Shown here piece after piece: positions 12,130 to 21,741 of a DNA stretch of 64,000 nt. Position 1 is the first letter of the stretch. Every line of letters starts with the position of its first letter. The translations under genes were made by a program, and so were the position numbers. Source of the stretch: Primulina eburnea (taxonomy: Eukaryota; Streptophyta; Magnoliopsida; Lamiales; Gesneriaceae); assembly GCF_022965805.1 (NCBI RefSeq), contig NC_133101.1, positions 17,889,054 to 17,953,053 on the forward strand, written 5' to 3'. A model generated the notes under the pieces. The model made no database searches. It was not told the DNA's origin and saw only the letters and a program-made list of their open reading frames with translations.

Positions 12130-12775
12130 ATGGCATCTTTCAATAAAATCCCTATGTTCTCCAAAGAAGACTATGATGATTGGAAAATTCGCATGCAGGC
12201 ACAACTAGCAGCACAGGATGACGATATGTGGTTTGTAATCACTGATGGACCGATGAAGATCATGAAAGCAAACACAACTGTTGGTCTAACTGAAGGTGCT
12301 CCTCAAATGGTAGAGAAGCACAGATCTGAATGGACAGCTGAATATAAAAAAAAAAGCAAACTTAGACAACGTTGCAAAAGATATTCTCTATAAGACTCTG
12401 GATAAGAACATGTTCGTCAAAATCAAGACTTGCACCACTGCAAAAGAAATATGGGAAAAACTCACTCAACTGTGCGAAGGAAATGATCAGACCAAAGAAA
12501 ACAAACTGACAGTGGCTATTCAAAAATTCGACAATGCAAAGATGAAGCCAGGAGAAACTCTTACAGAATTTGATGAGCGATTTAGCAGCATTATCATCGA
12601 GCTCACCTAACTTGGAAAAGAGTACTCCAACAGAGAAATTGCTTTGAAGGTCATGAGAGCTCTTCCCAGAGAATGGATGTGAAAACAATAGCCATGCGCG
12701 AATCCAAAGATCTGAACAAACTGGAAATCCATGATCTATTTGCTGATCTTAAAGCATATGAATTTGAGCTTGGGA
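12130..12775 (+). pseudogene. gag: Element D gag, N-terminal part
   Basis: ATG at 12130 starts MASFNKIPMFSKEDYDDW, a copia Gag N-terminus (DUF4219-like), followed by a UBN2-like segment (TCTTAKEIWEKLTQLCEG). The frame breaks in an A-run near 12347-12356. A TAA at about 12608 stops the second frame, and another frame change follows near RALPREWM. Element E interrupts it after EFEL-G at 12775. Gag resumes at 33461. Gag forms the virus-like particle. This copy is inactive. Confidence 0.85.
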
Positions 12776-12933
12776 TGTTACGCCTTAAACGCATACAAAT
12801 CTCGAGGATGAGATTAATGTTTTTAATGCTGTAACATATCCCAAAGTTTTTGTTTTGATGATACCAAAACTTGGCTTAACAATGTACTAATGTTTTATAT
12901 TGAGGCATGCAGGAAATTAAGAACAAGGTTACG

Positions 12934-13403
12934 TTCGGAAGATCCGAAATTCGGTTCGGACGTTCCGAAATTGTGCAAATCAGAAGCAAAATAGAAGCTG
13001 TTCGGAAGCTGCGAGGAGCAAGTTCGGACGTTCCGAAGACTGGATCGGACGTTCCGAACACAAGCAATCAAATCACTTCAATCCGGAGACAATTTGATCT
13101 GACTGATTGATTGAGTAGATTTCGGACGCTACGATGGACATGATCGGAAGCTACGAAGTGTTGAAGATTTCAAATCTCCGGAACGCGGGAAAGTTCGGAC
13201 GGTACGAACTGGAGTTCGGACCTTCCGAAGTTGTTCATACACTGTCTGAGAGAATTGTTCGGAAGAAACGAAGCTTGATCGGTCCCTCCGAAGCATATGT
13301 TCGGACCCTACGAAGTCAAGAACGGAAGATCCGAAGTCATTCCAGAATTTCGCAAATTGATTGCAATCACTTCGGAAGTTCCGAAGAATAAACAGAAGAT
13401 CCG
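12934..13403. promoter_or_regulatory. Array of about 15 TTCGGA-NNN-TCCGAA dyads in LTR1 U3
   Basis: Perfect or near-perfect 15-nt dyads occur at 12934, 12955, 13023, 13044, 13215, 13321 and 13371. Weaker copies, with TACGAA or one bad arm, occur at 13001, 13121, 13143, 13194, 13258, 13278, 13300 and 13391. The three-base centre varies while the arms are kept. The array ends about 20 bp before the TATA box, as expected for an upstream activating region. It repeats in LTR2 (from 19149) and LTR3 (from 32457). The binding factor is unknown. Confidence 0.85.
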
Positions 13404-13424
13404 AACCTTGGCATCCAAGACTAG

Positions 13425-13432
13425 TATAAATA
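13425..13432 (+). promoter_or_regulatory. TATA box of LTR1
   Basis: TATAAATA lies directly after the dyad array, in the only strong TATA context of this LTR, and would set the start of R. Equivalent boxes lie near 19640 (LTR2) and 32949 (LTR3). Confidence 0.8.
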
Positions 13433-13975
13433 GGCCTTTGAGGATGCATTATCAACCATCCCACTCCATTCTCTCTTGTCTCTTACAAAGCTTTCTACTA
13501 TCTCTTGTGTGCGTTGATTAAAAGAGTTGTAATATCAAAAGAGTTGTAGAAAAAGAGTGAAAGTAATACTCTCGAGTGGGTTGTAAAGTTCGTGGCTATC
13601 CTTGGAGCCCTCAAGGCCAAGTAGACGCATCAAGGCGTGGTTGTAAAAGCTAGCTTGGAGCTCCTAAAGCCAAGTCGTTATAGTGATACCTTGATCCTCA
13701 TCGAGAAGGGGAGACGTAGACGATTCTTCGTCGAACTTCCATAAACATCTCTATCCCTCTTTACTTTACGCATTTACTTTATTGCATTTAAATTACGCAT
13801 TTATTTTACGCATTCATTTATCATATTTATTTGTGATTGTCCTTCAAGTCTTCCGCTTGCAATTTTTTGCAAACTCGTTTTAAAAACGCTAAAGGGCCTT
13901 AAAGAACCTATTCACCCCCCCTTTAGGTTCTTCAAGTGGTATCAGAGCCAAGTTTTTTTTAAAAATCTTTTAAAA

Positions 13976-15526
13976 ATGGCCAATCTAGCAAGCGAGTATG
14001 CCCAAGGACAATCCACAAATCGTCCCCCTCTTTTCAATGGTACTAATTACGGATATTGGAAGAATAGAATATCTCTATACATCCAATCCGTCGATTATGA
14101 CCTTTGGAAAATAACGGTGAAAGGTCCCTATATTCCCATGAAAACGGTGGATGATAAGGAAATTCCTAAGGGAATGGATGACCTCACCAAGGACGATATG
14201 AAACTTATCTCTCAAAATGCTAAAGCTATGAATATTCTTCATTGTTCCCTAGATATGAATGAATACAACCGAATCTCGGCTTGCACCTCCGCCAAAGAGA
14301 TTTGGGACAAATTGGAGATTTGCCACGAAGGAACCAATCAAGTCAAAGAAACGAAGATAGATCTTCTCCAACTCAAGTACGAGACCTTTGAGATGGAACC
14401 CAAGGAGGATATCGACACCATGTTCCGGCGGCTCACCCAAATCATCAATGAGCTTTCCCAACTTGGTGAGAACTACCCAAATAAACAAGTGTGGAGGAGA
14501 GCCCTTCGAGCACTACCGGCGGAATGGGATGCAAAGCGCACGGCTATCATTGAATCCAACAAGGGAGATGCGGCATCCTACGACCTTGATCAACTTCATG
14601 GGACCCTAAAGACCCATGAACTTGAAGTATCTACCCGGAAGGAGACAAAGAAAGATGACGACAAAGTAAAGGCGAAAGGGATCGCCTTGACCAGTCAACT
14701 TGAAGATAGCGACGATGAAGAAATGGCACTCCTCACTAGAAAGTTCAAAAGATTCATGCGGAGTTCCAACTTCAACAAGAAGGACAAAAAGATTGAGAAG
14801 GAAGTGACCTGCTACAACTGTCAACAAAAGGGTCACTATGCAATCGAGTGTCCCTCCAAGAATAAGGCCGGCAAAGACAAGAAGAAGGCCCTTCTAGCCA
14901 CATGGAGCGACAGCGACAACGAAGAGGAGTCTACCCTATGCTTCATGGCGAAGGAAGATCATCTGACCGACTCGGATGACGACGAGGTACCCTCTTATGA
15001 TGAATTACTCTCCGCTTACACTAGTATGTACAATATGGCTAAGTCACTTAGAAAAGAGAATAAGCAACTTAAAACTGAACTAGAAGCTAGGATGCATGAC
15101 AACACTAGGCTCAAGACAAACCTAAGAGACTTAGAGAAAGCCTTCAACAAGTTCAATGTGAGTAGCGGTAAACTAGAAAACCTCTTGAGCATGCAAAGGT
15201 GTAACTTCGACAAAGGAGGTCTAGGATATGAAAAGAAATCAGTCAACTTCGCTAGTCTTATCGCAAAGGCAAAACTAAGAACACCACCCACATGCACTTA
15301 CTGTTGTAAGATAGGCCACATAAGACCTAAATGCAAGAAACTTAGACACCAACACAATAAGAATAGTTATTGGAAATGGATCCCCAAATCCCCAACTACT
15401 ACTAACCTCAAAGGACCCAAAGAAACGGGTACCAACTATCAAATTGTATCTCAATCTTGTAGGGACAAAGGGGAGACAAGTCATCGAGCACTTGGTATCT
15501 TGACAGTGGATGCTCTCGACACATGA
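13976..15526 (+). CDS. gag: Element E gag, copy 1
   Basis: The product is 516 residues from ATG 13976, 40 nt after the start of the primer-binding site. Seen: [12 protein letters not shown] near residue 22 (DUF4219-like), a UBN2-like core around residues 100-190, a CCHC knuckle [14 protein letters not shown] at 279-292, an acidic then coiled stretch, and a second Cys/His motif [14 protein letters not shown] near 440. It would form the particle shell and bind element RNA. The ORF ends at TGA 15524-15526 after running 64 nt out of frame with pol: the protease motif lies in the -1 frame. Only the C-terminal tail is therefore abnormal if a frameshift is the cause. Confidence 0.9.
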   Translation: MANLASEYAQGQSTNRPPLFNGTNYGYWKNRISLYIQSVDYDLWKITVKGPYIPMKTVDDKEIPKGMDDLTKDDMKLISQNAKAMNILHCSLDMNEYNRISACTSAKEIWDKLEICHEGTNQVKETKIDLLQLKYETFEMEPKEDIDTMFRRLTQIINELSQLGENYPNKQVWRRALRALPAEWDAKRTAIIESNKGDAASYDLDQLHGTLKTHELEVSTRKETKKDDDKVKAKGIALTSQLEDSDDEEMALLTRKFKRFMRSSNFNKKDKKIEKEVTCYNCQQKGHYAIECPSKNKAGKDKKKALLATWSDSDNEEESTLCFMAKEDHLTDSDDDEVPSYDELLSAYTSMYNMAKSLRKENKQLKTELEARMHDNTRLKTNLRDLEKAFNKFNVSSGKLENLLSMQRCNFDKGGLGYEKKSVNFASLIAKAKLRTPPTCTYCCKIGHIRPKCKKLRHQHNKNSYWKWIPKSPTTTNLKGPKETGTNYQIVSQSCRDKGETSHRALGILTVDALDT

Positions 15527-18514
15527 CGGGAGAAAAGAAGCTGCTACAATCCATTCGACCGAAAGAAAAGGGATCGGTGACCTTTGGAGACAACAGCAAA
15601 GGGATCATAGAAGGCATCGGCTCAATAGGTATATCTAACTCTACTATTATTGATGATGTACTTCTTGTGAAAGGACTTAAACATAACCTCCTAAGCATTA
15701 GTCAATTGTGCGATAGGGGTTATGAAGTCAAATTCACACCACACGATTGCACTGTATCACTCACAACTGACAAATCCATTAGTTTCAAAGGTTATAGAAG
15801 TGAAAATATTTACAAGGTCGATTTAAAGATTTCATCTTTTTCAAAAATAAAAAGCCTTGCAACATTAAATGTTGATGACAACATTATTTGGCATAGACGA
15901 CTTGGTCATGTTGGGATGAGCACCATAGAAAAACTTTTAAAACTTGACCTAGTTTCCGGAATGCCAAAGCTGAATTTAAAATTAGATTCTTTTTGTGATG
16001 CTTGTCAACTTGGTAAACACACAAAGGAATCTTTCAAAAATAAAAATTTTGTATCCACTTCTATGCCCCTTGAACTACTTCACCTAGATTTATGTGGTCC
16101 CTCGAGGACAACTAGTCTAGGAGGTAAATCCTATGCTTTTGTCATTGTGGATGATTTTTCACGTTTTACTTGGACATTGTTTTTAGCCCATAAAAGTGAT
16201 GCCTTTGATCATTTCAAAATTTTTGTCAAAAAGGTTGAAAATGAGAAAAATCTTTTGATCAAACAAATCCGTAGTGACCACGGAACGGAATTTCAAAATG
16301 AAAATTTTTCAATTTTTTGTCAAAACAAAGGCATTGGTCACAACTTTTCTTGTCCTAGAACTCCTCAACAAAACGGTGTCGTTGAGAGGAAGAATAGGAC
16401 CCTAGTAGAGATTGCAAGGACCATGCTATGTGAGCATTCTCTACCAAAATATTTTTGGGCTGAAGCGATGAGTTCTGCTTGTTACATCATCAATCGCGTA
16501 TCAATAAGGCCAATTCTCAAGAAAACTCCATACGAACTATGGAGAGGGAGAAAGCCTAACATTTCTTACTTCCGCGCTTTTGGATCAAAATGCTTCATCC
16601 ACAACAATGGTAAGGACAACCTGGGTAAGTTCGATGCTAAATCGGACAAAGGTATCTTTCTTGGTTACTCTACTTCTAGCATAGCATATAGAGTCTTTAA
16701 TAAACGCACTTTACTAGTTGAAGAATCTATTCATGTCATATTTGATGAAACTAACCCTTGCTTGCCTAGACCTGTTGTTTCTGATGATGATGGCATAGAT
16801 ATCCTTGGCGAAGAATTGGAGTCCACAAGCCTAGATGATGTTCCTAAAGATCAAGAGGACGCACCTCTTCCGAAGGAGTGGACTACGCACAAGGATCATC
16901 CCATGGACCTCATCATTGGTAGCCCATCGAAGGGAGTATCTACTCGCTCTTCTAATATGTGCAATTATCTTGCTTTTCTTTCTCACATAGAGCCTAAGAA
17001 CATAGAAGAAGCTTTACTTGATGATTCTTGGATTATTGCTATGCAAGATGAACTAAATGAATTTAGAAGGAATAAAGTTTGGAATCTTGTACCAAGACCC
17101 ACTGATAGACCTGTCATAGGAACTAAATGGGTATTTAGGAACAAGTTAGATGAGCATGGTACAATCACTAGAAATAAAGCTAGGCTAGTAGCTAAAGGAT
17201 ATAGTCAAGAAGAGGGAATTGATTATGATGAGACTTATGCTCCTGTTGCTAGACTAGAATCCATTCGCATGCTACTTGCTTTTGCTTGCTCTAGAGACTT
17301 TAAATTGTTTCAAATGGATGTTAAAAGTGCTTTTCTTAATGGTGATTTGAAAGAAGAAGTGTATGTTGAGCAACCTGTTGGTTTTGAAGATGTGCACTTA
17401 TCTGATTATGTGTATAAACTTGATAAGGCTTTGTATGGTTTGAAACAACCTCCTAGAGCTTGGTATGAGAAATTGTCTACTTTCTTGCTGTCTAATGGTT
17501 TTTGTAGGGGTAAAGTTGATATTACCTTGTTTACCTTGACTAAAGATAATGATTTGCTGATAGTACAAATATATGTAGATGATATTATTTTTGGTGCTAC
17601 TAATGAACACTTGTGTAGAGATTTTTCTAAGCTTATGCAGGATCACTTTGAGATGAGCATGATGGGCGAGCTCAACTACTTCCTTGGTCTCCAAATCAAG
17701 CAATGCAAGGATGGTTTCTTTGTCAACCAAGGGAAGTACATCAAGGAGATGCTCAAAAAGTTTGGGATGGAGTCTTCCAAAGCCTCATCCACACCTATGA
17801 GCACGACAGTCAGACTCGACAAAGATGAGGGAGGTAAACCTGTTGACCAAAAGTTATTTCGTAGCATGATTGGCTCCCTACTCTATGCGACTGCTAGTAG
17901 ACCTGACATTATGTTTAGTGTTTGCTTGTGTGCACGATTTCAATCATGTCCAAAGGAATCACACTTATTCGCCTTAAAACGCATTTTCAAATATCTTTAA
18001 AATACTCCAAATCTCGGATTATGGTATTCTAAGAACTCATTTTTCGATTTGAAAGCTTACTGTGATGCCGACTTTGGAGGATATAAGGTGGATAGAAAGA
18101 GCACTAGTGGTACTTGTTTCTTTTTGGGAAATTGCTTGGTGTCATGGTTTTCTAAAAAGCAAAACTGTGTTGCACTTTCAACGACCGAGGCCGAGTATAT
18201 GGCTGCCGGTAGTTGTTGTGCGCAAATTCTTTGGATGAAGTATCAATTACTCGACTATGGTGTTACTTTTTCAAAAATTCCAATCTTTTGTGATAATACA
18301 AGCACCATATGTCTAACAAAGAATCCAGTTCAACATTCTCGTACAAAACATATTGACATTCGACATCATTTTATTCGTGATCACATTGAGCAAAATGATG
18401 TTGAACTTCACTATGTTGACACCAAGAATCAAATTGCCTGATATTTTTACAAAACCACTAGATGAATCTACTTTTACTCGTTTGCGTGGTGAACTTGGCA
18501 TGATTGAGTTGTAA
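15463..18514 (+). pseudogene. pol: Element E pol, copy 1 (PR-INT-RT-RH, one stop and one frameshift)
   Basis: The frame opens after TAG 15460-15462. Protease motif [13 protein letters not shown] has its DSG at 15502-15510. Integrase zinc motif HRRLGHVG...CDACQLGK lies near 15890-16010. The DDE core shows [15 protein letters not shown] and [13 protein letters not shown] (about 16075-16410). RT shows [11 protein letters not shown] and YVDD at 17572-17583. TAA 17998-18000 cuts RT from RNase H. RNase H shows YCDADFGG and STTEAEY. An extra C at 18437-18438, absent in copy 2, breaks the last 25 codons. Enzymes would make and integrate cDNA. The stop is shared with copy 2 and so predates the duplication. 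Confidence 0.92.
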
Positions 18515-18990
18515 ACATTAGTCAAATACTCTCGTACATATTTGTTAAATTGAGGGGGAGTATTATTAATGTGAGCATTATAATGTCGGATAATACAAAT
18601 TAATTGTATTTATCCATAATTATGGCTCAACATTCATTTATGTGCTAAATATTTTAAATTTTAGGTGTTCCTCATCTTAGCTTATGTTTTTGTTAATTTT
18701 TGTTTATTTTATCTTTATGCATCATTGTATAAAAGACTTGCATTTATTAGTGGATATTTTACCTGTTTATTTGTCTCTCTTTATGCTTATGTCTTTTTGA
18801 TTATCGCAAAAAGGGGGAGAATTTATTTGGTTAAAATTGCTATTAAATGGTTATTAAATAAATTCGCTTTAATTCAACCTCTTAGATTTGTTATTTGATT
18901 AAGGGGGAGTTATTTAATAACATTTAGTTTATGTTGATTATTGTTTCTCAATTTTTAACCAAGTTTTGTGATCATCAAAAAGGGGGAGAT
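18515..18990 (+). other. Element E 3' non-coding region 1 with four polypurine tracts
   Basis: GGGGGAG-type purine tracts occur at about 18552, 18808, 18901 and 18977. The last touches LTR2 and is the functional-looking polypurine tract. A hydrophobic 77-codon ORF (18665-18898) has no supporting signal, and in copy 2 its segment is split by F. Repeated tracts after pol are known in SIRE-type elements. Confidence 0.75.
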
Positions 18991-20149
18991 TGTTACGCCT
19001 TAAACGCATACAAATCTCGAGGATGAGATTAATGTTTTTAATGCTGTAACATATCCCAAAGTTTTTGTTTTGATGATACCAAAACTTGGCTTAAAAATGT
19101 ACTAATGTTTTATATTGAGGCATGCAGGAAATTAAGAACAAGGTTACGTTCGGAAGATCCGAAATTCGGTTCGGACGTTCCGAAATTGTGCAAATCAGAA
19201 GCAAAATAGAAGCTGTTCGGAAGCTGCGAGGAGCAAGTTCGGACGTTCCGAAGACTGGATCGGACGTTCCGAACACAAGCAATCAAATCACTTCAATCCG
19301 GAGACAATTTGATCTGACTGATTGATTGAGTAGATTTCGGACGCTACGATGGACATGATCGGAAGCTACGAAGTGTTGAAGATTTCAAATCTCCGGAACG
19401 CGGGAAAGTTCGGACGGTACGAACTGGAGTTCGGACCTTCCGAAGTTGTTCATACACTGTCTGAGAGAATTGTTCGGAAGAAACGAAGCTTGATCGGTCC
19501 CTCCGAAGCATATGTTCGGACCCTACGAAGTCAAGAACGGAAGATCCGAAGTCATTCCAGAATTTCGCAAATTGATTGCAATCACTTCGGAAGTTCCGAA
19601 GAATAAACAGAAGATCCGAACCTTGGCATCCAAGACTAGTATAAATAGGCCTTTGAGGATGCATTATCAACCATCCCACTCCATTCTCTCTTGTCTCTTA
19701 CAAAGCTTTCTACTATCTCTTGTGTGCGTTGATTAAAAGAGTTGTAATATCAAAAGAGTTGTAGAAAAAGAGTGAAAGTAATACTCTCGAGTGGGTTGTA
19801 AAGTTCGTGGCTATCCTTGGAGCCCTCAAGGCCAAGTAGACGCATCAAGGCGTGGTTGTAAAAGCTAGCTTGGAGCTCCTAAAGCCAAGTCGTTATAGTG
19901 ATACCTCGATCCTCATCGAGAAGGGGAGACGTAGACGATTCTTCGTCGAACTTCCATAAACATCTCTATCCCTCTTTACTTTACGCATTTACTTTATTGC
20001 ATTTAAATTACGCATTTATTTTACGCATTCATTTATCATATTTATTTGTGATTGTCCTTCAAGTCTTCCGCTTGCAATTTTTTGCAAACTCGTTTTAAAA
20101 ACGCTAAAGGGCCTTAAAGAACCTATTCACCCCCCCTTTAGGTTCTTCA
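18991..20149 (+). repeat. Element E LTR2 (middle LTR)
   Basis: 1159 bp. It is preceded by a polypurine tract (18977-18990) and followed by a primer-binding site (20152), so it serves as 3' LTR of copy 1 and 5' LTR of copy 2. It has two differences from LTR1 and about six from LTR3. There is no TSD at either side. Confidence 0.95.
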
Positions 20150-20190
20150 AGTGGTATCAGAGCCAAGTTTTTTTTAAAAATCTTTTAAAA

Positions 20191-21741
20191 ATGGCCAATC
20201 TAGCAAGCGAGTATGCCCAAGGACAATCCACAAATCGTCCCCCTCTTTTCAATGGTACTAATTACGGATATTGGAAGAATAGAATATCTCTATACATCCA
20301 ATCCGTCGATTATGACCTTTGGAAAATAACGGTGAAAGGTCCCTATATTCCCATGAAGACGGTGGATGATAAGGAAATTCCTAAGGGAATGGATGACCTC
20401 ACCAAGGACGATATGAAACTTATCTCTCAAAATGCTAAAGCTATGAATATTCTTCATTGTTCCCTAGATATGAATGAATACAACCGAATCTCGGCTTGCA
20501 CCTCCACCAAAGAGATTTGGGACAAATTGGAGATTTGTCACGAAGGAACCAATCAAGTCAAAGAAACGAAGATAGATCTTCTCCAACTCAAGTACGAGAC
20601 CTTTAAGATGGAACCCAAGGAGGATATCGACACCATGTTCCGGCGGCTCACCCAAGTCATCAATGAGCTTTCCCAACTTGGTGAGAACTACCCAAATAAA
20701 CAAGTGTGGAGGAGAGCCCTTCGAGCACTACCGGCGGAATGGGATGCAAAGCGCACGACTATCATTGAATCCAACAAGGGAGATGCGGCATCCTACGACC
20801 TTGATCAACTTCATGGGACCCTAAAGACCCATGAACTTGAAGTATCTACCCGGAAGGAGACAAAGAAAGATGACGACAAAGTAAAGGCGAAAGGGATCGC
20901 CTTGACCAGTCAACTTGAAGATAGCGACGATGAAGAAATGGCACTCCTCACTAGAAAGTTCAAAAGATTCATGCGGAGTTCCAACTTCAACAAGAAGGAC
21001 AAAAAGATTGAGAAGGAAGTGACCTGCTACAACTGTCAACAAAAGGATCACTATGCAAACGAGTGTCCCTCCAAGAAGAAGGCCGGCAAAGACAAGAAGA
21101 AGGCCCTTCTAGCCACATGGAGCGACAGCGACAACGAAGAGGAGTCTACCCTATGCTTCATGGCGAAGGAAGATCATCTGACCGACTCGGATGACGACGA
21201 GGTACCCTCTTACGATGAATTACTCTCCGCTTACACTAGTATGTACAATATGGCTAAGTCACTTAGAAAAGAGAATAAGCAACTTAAAACTGAACTAGAA
21301 GCTAGGATGCATGACAACACTAGGCTCAAGACAAACCTAAGAGACTTAGAGAAAGCCTTCAACAAGTTCAATGTGAGTAGCGGTAAACTAGAAAACCTCT
21401 TGAGCATGCAAAGGTGTAACTTCGACAAAGGAGGTCTAGGATATGAAAAGAAATCAGTCAACTTCGCTAGTCTTATCGTAAAGGCAAAACTAAGAACACC
21501 ACCCACATGCACTTACTGTTGTAAGATAGGCCACATAAGACCTAAATGCAAGAAACTTAGACACCAACACAATAAGAATAGTTATTGGAAATGGATCCCC
21601 AAATCCCCAACTACTACTAACCTCAAAGGACCCAAAGAAACGGGTACCAACTATCAAATTGTATCTCAATCTTGTAGGGACAAAGGGGAGACAAGTCATC
21701 GAGCACTTGGTATCTTGACACTGGATGCTCTCGACACATGA
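20191..21741 (+). CDS. gag: Element E gag, copy 2
   Basis: 516 residues, with about nine substitutions relative to copy 1. Two hit the zinc knuckle, which here reads CYNCQQKDHYANEC: the Gly before His has become Asp. The knuckle Gly is normally kept in CCHC fingers, so RNA binding may be weakened. The end of the ORF shows the same out-of-frame tail and ATGA overlap with pol as copy 1. The start was chosen by identity to copy 1. Confidence 0.9.
   Translation: MANLASEYAQGQSTNRPPLFNGTNYGYWKNRISLYIQSVDYDLWKITVKGPYIPMKTVDDKEIPKGMDDLTKDDMKLISQNAKAMNILHCSLDMNEYNRISACTSTKEIWDKLEICHEGTNQVKETKIDLLQLKYETFKMEPKEDIDTMFRRLTQVINELSQLGENYPNKQVWRRALRALPAEWDAKRTTIIESNKGDAASYDLDQLHGTLKTHELEVSTRKETKKDDDKVKAKGIALTSQLEDSDDEEMALLTRKFKRFMRSSNFNKKDKKIEKEVTCYNCQQKDHYANECPSKKKAGKDKKKALLATWSDSDNEEESTLCFMAKEDHLTDSDDDEVPSYDELLSAYTSMYNMAKSLRKENKQLKTELEARMHDNTRLKTNLRDLEKAFNKFNVSSGKLENLLSMQRCNFDKGGLGYEKKSVNFASLIVKAKLRTPPTCTYCCKIGHIRPKCKKLRHQHNKNSYWKWIPKSPTTTNLKGPKETGTNYQIVSQSCRDKGETSHRALGILTLDALDT

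Larger units (their letters stand above)
12776..13934 (+). repeat. Element E LTR1
   Basis: This 1159-bp LTR runs from TGTTACGCC to GGTTCTTCA, with the primer-binding site TGGTATCAGAGCC at 13937 after a two-base spacer. It has two differences from LTR2 (near 12879 and 13700). U3 carries the 15-nt dyad array, then a TATA box at 13425. The small ORFs (for example 12907-13110) repeat in all three LTRs and come from the repeat array rather than from genes. Confidence 0.95.

Noticed and set aside
12934..13403. CRISPR-like repeat array
   Set aside because: The repeats are 15-nt dyads with irregular spacing inside a plant LTR promoter, with no leader or cas genes, so a CRISPR reading is wrong.
18665..18898. 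Hydrophobic 77-codon ORF after pol of E as an env or membrane gene
   Set aside because: It is short, made of low-complexity AT-rich sequence, split by F in copy 2, and has no start context or homology I can see.
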